Below, in pieces: positions 27,642-36,438 of a stretch of DNA of 64,000 bases. The position numbers were made by a program, and so were the translations under genes. The notes beneath the pieces are model-generated. The model saw nothing but the letters and a program-made list of their open reading frames with translations. It was not told the origin of the DNA and did no database searches. Each line of letters opens with the position of its first letter. Position 1 is the first letter of the stretch. The stretch spans positions 843,269 through 907,268 of the forward strand of contig NZ_LUKZ01000009.1 in the NCBI RefSeq assembly GCF_001633105.1. Direction: 5' to 3'. Source of the DNA: Acidovorax sp. GW101-3H11 (GTDB lineage Bacteria > Pseudomonadota > Gammaproteobacteria > Burkholderiales > Burkholderiaceae_C).

Positions 27642-28178
27642 TCACAAAGACGCGGCCGAGCGCGCCGCCTGGTCGTACATGCCCGAGAGCACACGCAGCA
27701 ACCGGGCCAGCTCGCCGATGTCGCGGTTGAGCGCATCGTCGGCTTTCAGGGCGTCAATCAGGCAGCTCTCGCGGATCTCGCGGTAGCGCTGCACATAGGC
27801 GCGGCCGGTGTCGGTGGCAGCGTAGGTGACTTCCTTGCCGTTTTTCTGCGAGGCGACCACGCCCAGGGTCTGCAGCTTTTTCAGCGAGTAGTTCACCAGG
27901 TGCGTGTCTTCCACATTCATGATGAAGCAGATGTCGGCCAGTCGTTTGTCGCGCGCGCGGTGCGTGACATGGTGCAGCACCACCACGTCGAGCGGCGTCA
28001 GGTCCTTGAGCCCCGCCGCCGCCATGCAGTGCACCACCCAGCGGTGGAACGCATTGCCCGCCACGATGAGGCCGAACTCGAACTCGCTCATCTCCGCGCT
28101 CTGCGCCGACACCAGGTGCGCCGATGACACGATGGGGCCGGAGTCGGTTTTGGCCTTGGGCTTGGCGTCAGATTTCAT
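27642..28178 (-). CDS. MarR-like winged-helix regulator
   Basis: 178 residues from ATG 28178 (MKSDAKPKAK); a longer open frame upstream has no support. The core FHRWVVHCMAAAGLKDLTPLDVVVLHHV followed by ICFIMNVEDTHLVNYSLKKLQTLGVV and KNGKEVTYAAT is a MarR-type winged helix with recognition helix and beta wing. It lies directly upstream of the oxoprolinase gene on the same strand and is divergent from the TRAP genes, so it likely controls both. The effector is unknown. Confidence 0.78.
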   Translation of the reverse strand: MKSDAKPKAKTDSGPIVSSAHLVSAQSAEMSEFEFGLIVAGNAFHRWVVHCMAAAGLKDLTPLDVVVLHHVTHRARDKRLADICFIMNVEDTHLVNYSLKKLQTLGVVASQKNGKEVTYAATDTGRAYVQRYREIRESCLIDALKADDALNRDIGELARLLRVLSGMYDQAARSAASL

Positions 28179-28294
28179 GGCGGGTTCGGGCCTGCGGGTT
28201 CTGTCATTGGCACGGGATATGCATGGGGCATTGTAGGCAAGTCGATGGTAATTTGTTGGCAATTTGTCAGCGTTTAGGCAAAACACCTATCGCA

Positions 28295-28349
28295 ATCGGA
28301 TCGGCTTCCGATACAGTGATTTGTTACATCCAACCTTGTACATACAACC
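28295..28349. promoter_or_regulatory. Candidate operators in the regulator-TRAP intergenic region
   Basis: ATCGGA-N6-TCCGAT (28295-28312) is a perfect inverted repeat of a size suited to a MarR dimer. Just downstream, TTGTTACATCCAACC (28321) and TTGTACATACAACC (28336) are near-identical tandem repeats. Both lie between the divergent regulator and dctP genes. Confidence 0.45.
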
Positions 28350-28365
28350 CTGCGGAGCAATATCC

Positions 28366-29349
28366 ATGAAGCGTCGAATCTTCCCCGTGACCGCACTCGC
28401 CCTGACCCTGGCTGCGGGCCTGTCTGCCACCTCGGCATTCGCCCAGACCAAGTGGGACCTGGCCGCCGCCTACCCCGCCACCAACTTCCACACCGAGAAC
28501 ATGGTGCAGCTGGCCAGCGATGTGGACAAGGCCACGGGCGGCAAGCTCAAGATCACGGTGCATGCCAACGCCGCGCTGTTCAAGGCCCCCGAAATCAAGC
28601 GCGCGGTGCAAGGCGGTCAGGCGCAGATGGGTGAAATCCTGCTGGCCAACTTCCAGAACGAATGGCAGCTGTTTGGTGTGGACGGCCTGCCCTTCCTGGC
28701 CGACAGCTACGACGCCTCCAAGAAGCTCTACGCCGCGCAAAAGCCCTTCCTGGAAAAGAAGCTGGCCGAACAAGGCATGGTGCTGCTGTATGCCGTGGCC
28801 TGGCCCCCACAAGGCATCTACACCAAGAAGCCCCTGGCCTCGGCCGCCGACCTCAAAGGCATCAAGTGGCGCGCCTACAGCCCCGCCACCGCCCGCATTG
28901 CCGAGCTGGTGGGCGCACAGCCTGTGACGGTGCAGGCCGCAGAGTTCTCGCAAGCCCTTGCCACGGGCGTGGTCGAATCGACGATGACCTCGGGCGCCAC
29001 CGGCGTGGACAGCAAGCTGTACGAGCACCTCAAGTTCTACTACGACACCCAGGCCTGGCTGCCCAAGAACGCCGTGCTGGTGAACAAGAAGGCGTTTGAC
29101 GCGCTGGACAAGCCCAGCCAGGACGCCCTGCTCAAGGCCGGTGCCGACGCCGAGGCGCGCGGTTGGGCTGCCAGCGCCAAGGTCAACACCGACACCATCG
29201 CCAAGCTCAAGGCCAATGGCATGGCGGTAGAAGCGCCGCCCGCAGCCCTCAAGGCCGACATGGCCAAGGTGGGCGACACCATGCTCAAGGAATGGCTGGA
29301 CAAGGCCGGTCCCGAAGGCAAGGCGTTGATCGACGCCTACCGCAAGTAA
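28366..29349 (+). CDS. TRAP transporter solute-binding protein (DctP family)
   Basis: 327 residues from ATG 28366, preceded by GGAG. Signal peptide about 1-26 (AFA cleavage). The core has the DctP arrangement: AVQGGQAQMGEILL, LKGIKWRAYSP with the carboxylate-binding Arg, and ALATGVVESTMTSG. It captures an organic acid in the periplasm for the DctQM permease encoded next. Placement beside the oxoprolinase suggests pyroglutamate or a related ring carboxylate (inference). Confidence 0.92.
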   Translation: MKRRIFPVTALALTLAAGLSATSAFAQTKWDLAAAYPATNFHTENMVQLASDVDKATGGKLKITVHANAALFKAPEIKRAVQGGQAQMGEILLANFQNEWQLFGVDGLPFLADSYDASKKLYAAQKPFLEKKLAEQGMVLLYAVAWPPQGIYTKKPLASAADLKGIKWRAYSPATARIAELVGAQPVTVQAAEFSQALATGVVESTMTSGATGVDSKLYEHLKFYYDTQAWLPKNAVLVNKKAFDALDKPSQDALLKAGADAEARGWAASAKVNTDTIAKLKANGMAVEAPPAALKADMAKVGDTMLKEWLDKAGPEGKALIDAYRK

Positions 29350-29367
29350 GCCCGGGCACCCACGCAC

Positions 29368-29877
29368 ATGCGTCGTCTCCTGGACTTTCTGTACGACAGC
29401 GCCGCCGCCCTGGCGGCGCTTTTCATGGTCGGCCTGCTGGGCATGGTGCTGTTGTCCATCGCCAGCCGGCAGTTCCACTTCCATGTGCCGGGCACCGATG
29501 CCTATGCGGGCTACCTGATGGCCGCTGCGGGTTTTCTGGCGCTGGCCCACACCTTGAAGCGCGGCGAGCACATCCGCGTCACGCTGCTGCTCAACTTTCT
29601 CAAGGGCGGGGCCAAGAAGGCGTTTGAGATCTGGGCGCTGGCCATTGCCACGCTGCTGGCCTCGCTGTTTGCGGCGTACAGCTGCAAGCTGGCCTGGCAG
29701 TCGCACGAGTTCCACGACATCTCCACCGGCAGCGACGCCACGCCGCTGTGGATTCCGCAGATCGCCATGGCCGTGGGCACCGTGATCCTGGCCATCGCCT
29801 TCATCGACGAGCTGGTGCTGGAGCTGATGGGCAAACGCGCTGACACAGCCTCTGGCGAAGCCCTGCGCAATGAATAA
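29368..29877 (+). CDS. TRAP transporter small membrane subunit (DctQ family)
   Basis: 169 residues with four membrane helices; the conserved LKRGEHIRVTLLL after helix 2 is a DctQ signature. It forms the permease with DctM. It lies 18 bp after dctP and 20 bp before dctM in one operon. Confidence 0.92.
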   Translation: MRRLLDFLYDSAAALAALFMVGLLGMVLLSIASRQFHFHVPGTDAYAGYLMAAAGFLALAHTLKRGEHIRVTLLLNFLKGGAKKAFEIWALAIATLLASLFAAYSCKLAWQSHEFHDISTGSDATPLWIPQIAMAVGTVILAIAFIDELVLELMGKRADTASGEALRNE

Positions 29878-29897
29878 AAAACCGGGCACTACCCACC

Positions 29898-31202
29898 ATG
29901 AGTGATCTCGCCATAACCGGCCTGCTGGTCCTGTCGCTGTTCCTGATCCTGGGCAGCGGTGTGTGGATCGGGCTCACGCTCTCGGGCGTTGCCTGGATCG
30001 GCATGCAATTGTTTTCGGCACGCCCCGCAGGCGATGCCATGGCCGTGACCATCTGGGGCAGCGCCTCCAGCTGGACGCTCACGGCGCTGCCGCTGTTCAT
30101 CTGGATGGGTGAAATCCTGTTCCGCACCCGGCTGTCGCAAGACATGTTCAAGGGCCTGGCCCCATGGGTGCAGGCGCTGCCGGGCCGCCTGCTGCACACC
30201 AACGTGGTGGGCTGCACCATCTTTGCCGCCGTGTCGGGGTCGAGCGCCGCCACCTGCGCCACCATCGGCAAGATGACGCTGCCCGAGCTGACGCGCCGGG
30301 GCTACCCCGAGCACATGGTGGTGGGCACCCTCGCCGGGGCCAGCACGCTGGGCCTCTTGATCCCGCCGTCGATCATCATGATCGTCTACGGCGTTTCGGC
30401 CGAAGTGTCCATCTCGCAGCTGTTCATTGCGGGCGTGCTGCCGGGCATTCTGCTGGCGGCCTTGTTCTCGGGCTACATCATGCTGTGGGCGCTGCGCCAC
30501 CCCGACCAGGTGCCCGCCGCCGACGTGCGCATGACCTTCATGCAGAAGCTGGCCGAATCGCGCAGCCTGATCCCCGTGGTGCTGCTGATTGCGGCCGTGC
30601 TGGGCAGCATCTACACCGGCTTTGCCACCGCCACCGAGGCGGCGGCCGTGGGCGTGGTGGGCTCGCTCATCCTCTCGGCCGTGCAGGGCTCGATGAACTG
30701 GGGCACCTTCAAGGCCTCGCTCATGGGCGCCACGCGGCTGTACTGCATGATCGCGCTGATTCTGGCGGGCGCTGCGTTCCTCACGCTGTCGATGGGCTAC
30801 ATCGGCCTGCCACGCCACCTGGCTGAATGGATTGCGTCGCTCGGGCTCAACAAGGCACAGCTGATTGCAGCTCTGGCTGTGTTCTTCATCATCCTCGGTT
30901 GCTTCCTCGATGGCATCTCGATGGTGGTGCTGACCATGGGCGTGCTCATGCCCACCGTGCAGGCGGCCGGCATCGACCCGATCTGGTTTGGCATCTTCAT
31001 CGTGCTGGTGGTCGAGATGGCACAGATCACACCGCCCGTGGGCTTCAACCTGTTTGTGCTGCAAGGCATGACGGGGCGCCAGCTGCCCTGGATTGCCAAG
31101 GTGACCGTGCCCATGTTCCTGCTCATGTGCGGCGCCGTGGCACTGATCTACATCTTCCCCGGCATCGTGACCTGGCTGCCGCAGCAGATGGCAGCGCGCT
31201 GA
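29898..31202 (+). CDS. TRAP transporter large membrane subunit (DctM family)
   Basis: 434 residues, about 12 membrane helices. Typical motifs are SGSSAATCATIGKMTLPEL (read in parts), the hairpin LGLLIPPSIIMIVYG, ATEAAAVGVVGSL and the late EMAQITPPVGFNLFVLQ. It carries solute with Na+ symport. It is the last gene of the TRAP operon and is followed by a terminator. Confidence 0.94.
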   Translation: MSDLAITGLLVLSLFLILGSGVWIGLTLSGVAWIGMQLFSARPAGDAMAVTIWGSASSWTLTALPLFIWMGEILFRTRLSQDMFKGLAPWVQALPGRLLHTNVVGCTIFAAVSGSSAATCATIGKMTLPELTRRGYPEHMVVGTLAGASTLGLLIPPSIIMIVYGVSAEVSISQLFIAGVLPGILLAALFSGYIMLWALRHPDQVPAADVRMTFMQKLAESRSLIPVVLLIAAVLGSIYTGFATATEAAAVGVVGSLILSAVQGSMNWGTFKASLMGATRLYCMIALILAGAAFLTLSMGYIGLPRHLAEWIASLGLNKAQLIAALAVFFIILGCFLDGISMVVLTMGVLMPTVQAAGIDPIWFGIFIVLVVEMAQITPPVGFNLFVLQGMTGRQLPWIAKVTVPMFLLMCGAVALIYIFPGIVTWLPQQMAAR

Positions 31203-31228
31203 ACCCACCTGCAGCCAGCAGACACCAC

Positions 31229-31270
31229 AAAGCGGGACGGCCCCACCAAGGCCGCCCCGCTTTGTGCTTT
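31229..31270 (+). terminator. Terminator after the TRAP operon
   Basis: AAAGCGGGACGGCC pairs with GGCCGCCCCGCTTT (one mismatch), followed by a T-rich stretch. Confidence 0.85.
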
Positions 31271-31322
31271 AGGGGCAGCGCGAAGCGATGGTGGGGCCCT
31301 CAAATCCAGCGACAATGGCCCG

Positions 31323-31706
31323 ATGTTGAACGTTCTTGCCATCTGCATCGGCGCCTGTGTGGGCGCACTGGCACGCTGGCGCCTGGGCCTGTGGCTCAGC
31401 CCCGGCGGGCTGATTCCCTGGGGCACCCTCACCGCCAACCTCGTGGGCGGCTACCTGATTGGCGTGTGTGTGGCCGTGTTCCACGCCCTGCCCCAGCTGG
31501 ACCCGGTGTGGCGGCTGGCGCTGGTCACGGGGTTCCTCGGTGCCCTGACCACGTTTTCCAGCTTTTCGGCCGAGGTGGTCGAGATGCTGATGGCGCAGCG
31601 CTATGCCATGGCGCTGGGCACCACCGCACTGCACCTGCTGGGTTCGCTGGGCCTGACGGTGCTTGGCATACAAACTGCTTCATATTTCATAGCATCACGC
31701 GCTTGA
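31323..31706 (+). CDS. crcB: Fluoride channel CrcB/Fluc
   Basis: 127 residues, four membrane helices. Signatures: GACVGALARWRLG in helix 1, GTLTANLVGGYLIG in helix 2 and GFLGALTTFSSFSAE in helix 3, which line the fluoride pore. It exports toxic fluoride as a dual-topology dimer. No fluoride riboswitch is visible upstream. The last residues (TASYFIASRA) and the stop codon are encoded by the start of an intergenic repeat copy, so the C-terminus was probably remodelled by that element. Confidence 0.92.
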   Translation: MLNVLAICIGACVGALARWRLGLWLSPGGLIPWGTLTANLVGGYLIGVCVAVFHALPQLDPVWRLALVTGFLGALTTFSSFSAEVVEMLMAQRYAMALGTTALHLLGSLGLTVLGIQTASYFIASRA

Positions 31707-31740
31707 TGGTCGCGCGCAAGCAGGCTTTTTTTCATAAATT
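31674..31740. repeat. Repeat copy forming the end of crcB
   Basis: CTTCATATTTCATAGC, then CGCGCTTGATGGTCGCGCG, CAAGCAGGC and TTTTTTT. Inside the copy, GCTTGATGG contains the crcB TGA stop. The T-run after the hairpin makes it a plausible terminator for crcB. Confidence 0.8.
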
Positions 31741-31825
31741 TCCGCCACACTGCTGCTCCATCCTGTCACCGGTCGGCCCCCACGGGCCCTCCCCCCAATT
31801 CACAGACCCAACCAAGAGTCCTGCC

Positions 31826-32689
31826 ATGGAAGCCAACACCCAACTCAATGAACGCCGCCTGGCCGATGCCTGGGCCGAGCTGCACAACCACGCCACCAAC
31901 GGCAACCCGCTGCAGGCCGACGCTTACCGCATGGCCTTTGCCGACCCCGAGTTCCTGTTCCGCCGCGAAACGCGGGGCATCCGCTTTCAGCTGGAGATGC
32001 TCAAGCCCGACCTGGGGCAGACCGAACAAGGCATCGAGAACACCATCGTCGTGTTTGGCAGCGCCCGCTTCATGGCCCCCGAAGACGCCGCCCAGGCCCT
32101 GACGGCCGCCGAAGCCACGGGGGACGCCACGCAGATTGCACGCGCCAGGCTCGCCGTGCGCAATGCACGCCACTATGACCTGGCCCGCGAGTTCTCGCGC
32201 CTGGTCGCGCAGTACAGCAATGGCAAGCCCGAGTCCGAGCGCCTGTACATCTGCACCGGCGGCGGCCCCGGCATCATGGAAGCCGCCAACCGGGGCGCGC
32301 ACGACGAAGGTGCGCTGAATGTGGGCCTGAACATTGCCCTGCCGCACGAACAAAGCGGCAACCGCTACATCACGCCGTCGCTGAGCTTCAAGTTCCACTA
32401 CTTTGCGCTGCGCAAGATGCACTTCATGATGCGCGCCAAGGCGCTGGTGGCCTTCCCCGGCGGTTTTGGCACGCTCGATGAGCTGTTCGAGGTGCTGACC
32501 CTGGTGCAGACCGGCAAGGCCAAGCCCGTGCCCATCGTGCTGTGTGGCACGGACTACTGGAAGCGCCTGATCAACTTCGACGTGCTGGTGGAAGAAGGCA
32601 CGATCTCGGCGCAGGACCTGAAGCTCTTCCACTACACCGACGACCCGCAGGAAGCCTGGGATCTGATCCGGGCGTTCTACAAGCTCTGA
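31826..32689 (+). CDS. LOG family protein (lysine-decarboxylase-like)
   Basis: 287 residues from ATG 31826 (MEANTQLNERR). The core has IVVFGSARF, CTGGGPGIMEAANRGA and PGGFGTLDELFEVLTLVQT, the PGGxGTxxE phosphoribohydrolase motif of the LOG/TIGR00730 group. Members cleave nucleoside 5'-monophosphates; plant LOG proteins activate cytokinins. The long N-terminal helical extension (1 to about 70) is usual for the larger bacterial subtype. The cellular substrate here is unknown. Confidence 0.85.
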   Translation: MEANTQLNERRLADAWAELHNHATNGNPLQADAYRMAFADPEFLFRRETRGIRFQLEMLKPDLGQTEQGIENTIVVFGSARFMAPEDAAQALTAAEATGDATQIARARLAVRNARHYDLAREFSRLVAQYSNGKPESERLYICTGGGPGIMEAANRGAHDEGALNVGLNIALPHEQSGNRYITPSLSFKFHYFALRKMHFMMRAKALVAFPGGFGTLDELFEVLTLVQTGKAKPVPIVLCGTDYWKRLINFDVLVEEGTISAQDLKLFHYTDDPQEAWDLIRAFYKL

Positions 32690-32725
32690 CCCCCAGGGCA
32701 CCACCCCCCAGGGCAGCGCGGAACC

Positions 32726-33685
32726 CTAGCGGATCACTGGCGGCGGTGGGGGCGGAGGCAGTATAAAAATCGGCAACACCGGGATGAACACAAACGGCGG
32801 CCGCACCGTGGGCGGTGGTGGTGCCGTGGTAGCAGGTGGTGGTGCCGTGGTCGCCGGGGGCGGTGGTGTAGGCCTTGTGGGCGGCGTGGGAGCGTTCGGC
32901 GCCGGTGGCTGGTAGTCGTCTGTCGGTGGCGGCGGTGGTGCCACGGGCACGGGCGGTGGCGGTGGCAAGTTGCCGGTGGGTGGCGGCGGAATGGGTACCG
33001 GTGCTGGCGCCGGGACGATGTACACAAACGCACGACGCCCCTGCACATCCAGCTGCTCGCCGATCAGCATGGGGGTGGGCAGCTCGGGCACCGGCAGCAA
33101 GGCGCGGGTGTGGGTGTACACCGGCAGCTCCTGGTCAGACAGCACCAGCACCGCCTCACCGGCCGTCACGCCCACACAACCAGCCTTGGTGCACACCTCA
33201 ATCTCGTCCTGCTCGCCCGACACCAGCACCTTGCCATTGACATCGATGGCCAGCATGAAGGCCGAGCCCCGGATGCCCACCACGGCCGTGGGCGTGATGA
33301 CCTTGTAGCTGGCGGGATTGCGCTTGCCGATGAGCCCGGTGAGCGCGCGCATGCCACCGCGCAGCAGGTTGACCACAAAATGGTCCTCGCCCGTGCCCGC
33401 ACCGTCGGCATAGCGGGTCACGGTGAACTGTGAGTCGGGGTACAGGGCCACCAGGCCACCATCGGTAAAGCGGATCTGCGCGCGCCCCTCGGTGCCGGTC
33501 AGCACCACATCGCCGCCGTCCAGCTCGGCCCCCTTGGCCAGGCGCGAGAGGTTGTCGCCCCGGCGCAGCTGCACATCGCCCGCCGTGAACTGCACCAGCC
33601 CGGCAGCCGCCAGCCCGGTGAGTGGCCAGGCCGCCACCATGCCCATCAGCAGCGCCAGCCGGGCGCGTTTTTGGTCGGATGTCAT
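32726..33685 (-). CDS. FecR-domain secreted protein with Pro-rich tail
   Basis: 319 residues from ATG 33685, with GGAGG five bases upstream; a GTG two codons earlier overlaps that site and is unlikely. Signal peptide about 1-27. FecR-type beta domain at about 28-170 (VQLRRGDNLSRLAKGAELDGGDVV in parts, FTDGGLVALYPDSQF, TPTAVVGIRGSAF). From about 210 to the end it is a low-complexity region of Pro, Thr and Ala with PPPATTA repeats and a run of seven Pro. It is not an anti-sigma FecR: no cytoplasmic domain or sigma gene is near. It is paired with an outer-membrane barrel gene. Confidence 0.78.
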   Translation of the reverse strand: MTSDQKRARLALLMGMVAAWPLTGLAAAGLVQFTAGDVQLRRGDNLSRLAKGAELDGGDVVLTGTEGRAQIRFTDGGLVALYPDSQFTVTRYADGAGTGEDHFVVNLLRGGMRALTGLIGKRNPASYKVITPTAVVGIRGSAFMLAIDVNGKVLVSGEQDEIEVCTKAGCVGVTAGEAVLVLSDQELPVYTHTRALLPVPELPTPMLIGEQLDVQGRRAFVYIVPAPAPVPIPPPPTGNLPPPPPVPVAPPPPPTDDYQPPAPNAPTPPTRPTPPPPATTAPPPATTAPPPPTVRPPFVFIPVLPIFILPPPPPPPVIR

Positions 33686-33735
33686 AAGCACCTCCAGGGC
33701 GGGTTTGCAGCAAAACCCCAGGTCAGCGGCCGCAT

Positions 33736-35073
33736 TCAGAACTCCCGGCGCAGCAGGATGGAGAACACCCGCCGCTCATAGTCGGTGATGGGCAGCGTGG
33801 AAGCGTTGCGCGTGAACTGCCACTGCGGCGTCACGCGCCAGCCGGGCGCGGGGGTCCAGTTCAGGCCCAGCGCCAATTGGGCCTGGCGGTCAGTGCGGGT
33901 CACGGCAAAAAACGGGTCTGGGCCGCCATAGCGCCGGTGCTCCCAGTCGGCGCTGGCAAACACCGTCCACTGCGGTGCCAGCGGCCACTGCCCGCCCAGG
34001 CGCACGCCCCACAGGCGGTGGCCCAGCGGATCGGCGCCGTCTGCCTTGGGCTGCTCGCGCCCACCATACACGCCCGCGTAGGCCGATGTGCCATTGCGGA
34101 ACAGGTGCGAATACGAGGTGCCCAGCACGCTGCGCCGCACATTGCGCAGCTCCTGCGTGGGGTAGCGCACCTCCAGCACCTGCAAGAAGCTGCCCCATTG
34201 CCGGAAGCCGTCGATGCGGTAGATCCACTCGCCCAGCACACCGCCCATGGTGCGCAGGCGCGAGCCGTCGAGTGCGTAGTACGAGCCCTGCCCCGAGACA
34301 ATCACCTCGTGCCGCTCGGCCCGCCAGGCCATGCCCAAGGCGCCATCCAGGGCCGTGTGGTCAAACCGGTCGGCCTGGCCCCCATAGTGGCGCGTGGCCG
34401 CGAGCGCCGTGCCCACCACCGACCAGCGCGAATTGATCACCGCCCGGCCCCGCAGCCCGGCCTGCGCCACCACATAGTTGCCCGAGGTGGCCTGCGCCTC
34501 GGGCAGCAGGGCCCAGGGCGGCGTGCCCGGCACGGGGGACTGCAGCTCGCCCACCACGGGCGCGGCGTTGGCGTTGGAGTCATGGCCCACGCCCAGCTCC
34601 ACGTAGCCCTTCAGCGACGAGTGGCCGCCGTACTCGGGGCGGTCGTACGAATACAGGAACTGGTCCAGGGTGTGCCCCGCGTCCACGGGGATCAACAAGG
34701 CCTGCACCTGGGGCGGCAGCGCCAGCACCCCGCGCCGGTCGCCCACGGCCTGCAGCGACTGCCCCAGCGCCACCTGGGCGGCCTGGTTGCCGGGGTCGGC
34801 CGCCAGCACGCGTTCGCGCGCCATGATGGCCCGGGTGTACTGGCCTGCCGCATGGGCGGCCTCGCCCATGGCGGCGTCAAACACCGGGTCGCCCGCGCGC
34901 CGGGCCTCGTGGGCATCCAGCAATTGAAAGGCCTGCACGGCCTGCCCCTGGCGCACCAGGGCGGTGGCCTGCTGGACCACCTCGTCGGCCAGTGCCACAG
35001 ACGGCAGGCCCGCGCCCAATGCCGAGGCCAGGCACCATGGCAACACGCGCCGTGACCAGAATCGAAAGTACAT
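33736..35073 (-). CDS. TPR plus outer-membrane barrel protein (Slam/DUF560-like)
   Basis: 445 residues from ATG 35073 (MYFRFWSRR). Signal peptide about 1-29; helical TPR-like region about 30-140 (QAVQAFQLLDAHEARRAGD, ERVLAADPGNQAAQVALG); then a beta-barrel of alternating amphipathic strands from about 160 (YVELGVGHDSNANA) ending in the terminal aromatic RREF. This layout matches surface lipoprotein assembly modulators, but sequence identity to Slam cannot be established here. It lies 50 bp upstream of the FecR-domain gene on the same strand, which may be its client. Confidence 0.6.
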   Translation of the reverse strand: MYFRFWSRRVLPWCLASALGAGLPSVALADEVVQQATALVRQGQAVQAFQLLDAHEARRAGDPVFDAAMGEAAHAAGQYTRAIMARERVLAADPGNQAAQVALGQSLQAVGDRRGVLALPPQVQALLIPVDAGHTLDQFLYSYDRPEYGGHSSLKGYVELGVGHDSNANAAPVVGELQSPVPGTPPWALLPEAQATSGNYVVAQAGLRGRAVINSRWSVVGTALAATRHYGGQADRFDHTALDGALGMAWRAERHEVIVSGQGSYYALDGSRLRTMGGVLGEWIYRIDGFRQWGSFLQVLEVRYPTQELRNVRRSVLGTSYSHLFRNGTSAYAGVYGGREQPKADGADPLGHRLWGVRLGGQWPLAPQWTVFASADWEHRRYGGPDPFFAVTRTDRQAQLALGLNWTPAPGWRVTPQWQFTRNASTLPITDYERRVFSILLRREF

Positions 35074-35238
35074 GACAGCCCCCTCTCGAAACCCGCAACC
35101 GGACCAAGAGCGGCTAACAAAACTCAGCGAAGCGGCCCTGGCTAGGCGTTCCGTCGCAGGCAGTACAACCCGTACGACAAGACGGGACAACAACGCCAGG
35201 GGTGTTTTGTTAACCGCTTTCAGGCAATTTACACCTGT

Positions 35239-36438
35239 TTACGCTTTTTGGGCCTCCTTGGGAACCCTGTTAACAATGCGCCACGCCAGCCGCGAGCCCC
35301 CCAGGCCCGCCGCGCCCACGGCCCAGAACAGGCCGCTCACGCCAATCACAGCCCCGGCCGAGCCAAACATCAGCGGCATCAGCACGCTGGACGCATTGAT
35401 CGCCATCAGCCGCAGGCCCAGCGCCTCGCCCTGGCGGTGCGAGGGCGTGATCTGGTGCAGCAGGCTCATCACCATGGGCTGACCCGTGCCCAGCGCCAGG
35501 CCCAGCAGCACCGAGCACAGGCCCATGGCCCAGGCACTGTGCAACAGCGGGTAGACCGCAAACAGCACAGCCGTGACCAGCATGGCCACCGCCATCACGG
35601 CCTGCTCGCGCAGGCGCTTGGCAAAAAAGGGCATCAGCACACGGATCACGGTGGCGGCAATCGCAAACGCGCCAAAAATAGTGCCGATGACGGCGGCCGA
35701 CAGCCCGCGCTCGTGCCCCAGCAGCGGAACGGCAAAGGCGTGCACGTCCCAGCAAGAGGAGATCAGCCAATTGACGATGAGCAAGCGGCGAAACGGCGCA
35801 TCGCCCAGCAGGTCCCAGGCCCGCTGGGGCGGCCCGCCCGGGGTGCTGCCCGCCGCTGCGCTGGCAGCGGGCAGGTCTGGCACGCCCCGCACACAAAACC
35901 AGCTGAGCAGGGGCAGCAGCGCCAGCAGTGCAAACGCTGCGCGGTAGCCCTCCAGGCTGCCGGGCGTGCTGCCTGCCAGGTCAATCGCCAGCCCGGCCGC
36001 AAACGGGCCGATGAAGTTGGACACCGCCGGGCCGATGGACAGCCAGCTGAACACCTGCTTGAGTTCGGTCGCATCGTGCACGGCGCGGCCCGCATGGCGC
36101 TGCACGGCAATCGTGGCGGCCCCGGCGGCGGCGCCGGTCATCAGCGCTGCCACGCACAGCACCGGAAAAGTGGGGAATACCACGGCCAGCCCCGCGCCCA
36201 CACAGGCCACGGCCACCGAATAGCCCACCGGGCGCTTGAGCCCGTGGCGGTCGGCATAGCGGCCCGCAGGCAGGGCCAGAAACACCTGCGTGAGCGCAAA
36301 CAGCGCCACCAGCAAACCCACGGCCGCCGCGCTGTAGCCCTCGCGCAGCGCCAGCAGCGGCGCGGCCAGGCGCATGCCGGCCATGCTGCCGTGCACGCAG
36401 ATCTGGCCAGCGATCAACCGGGCCAGTGTTCCGTTCAC
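35239..36438 (-). CDS. Major facilitator superfamily transporter
   Basis: 399 residues, 12 predicted helices. The A-motif loop after helix 2 is present as GRYADRHGLKRPVG. A central cytoplasmic loop (about 200-220) is Pro/Gly-rich. The family exports drugs or metabolites by proton exchange; substrate unknown. Its ATG overlaps the rmuC stop by four bases, so it is translated after rmuC. The last residues are Lys-rich. A 165-bp gap to the barrel gene holds no recognisable element. Confidence 0.82.
   Translation of the reverse strand: MNGTLARLIAGQICVHGSMAGMRLAAPLLALREGYSAAAVGLLVALFALTQVFLALPAGRYADRHGLKRPVGYSVAVACVGAGLAVVFPTFPVLCVAALMTGAAAGAATIAVQRHAGRAVHDATELKQVFSWLSIGPAVSNFIGPFAAGLAIDLAGSTPGSLEGYRAAFALLALLPLLSWFCVRGVPDLPAASAAAGSTPGGPPQRAWDLLGDAPFRRLLIVNWLISSCWDVHAFAVPLLGHERGLSAAVIGTIFGAFAIAATVIRVLMPFFAKRLREQAVMAVAMLVTAVLFAVYPLLHSAWAMGLCSVLLGLALGTGQPMVMSLLHQITPSHRQGEALGLRLMAINASSVLMPLMFGSAGAVIGVSGLFWAVGAAGLGGSRLAWRIVNRVPKEAQKA

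Noticed and set aside
31271-31322. Fluoride riboswitch before crcB
   Set aside because: The gap is too short and lacks the conserved pseudoknot sequence of the class.
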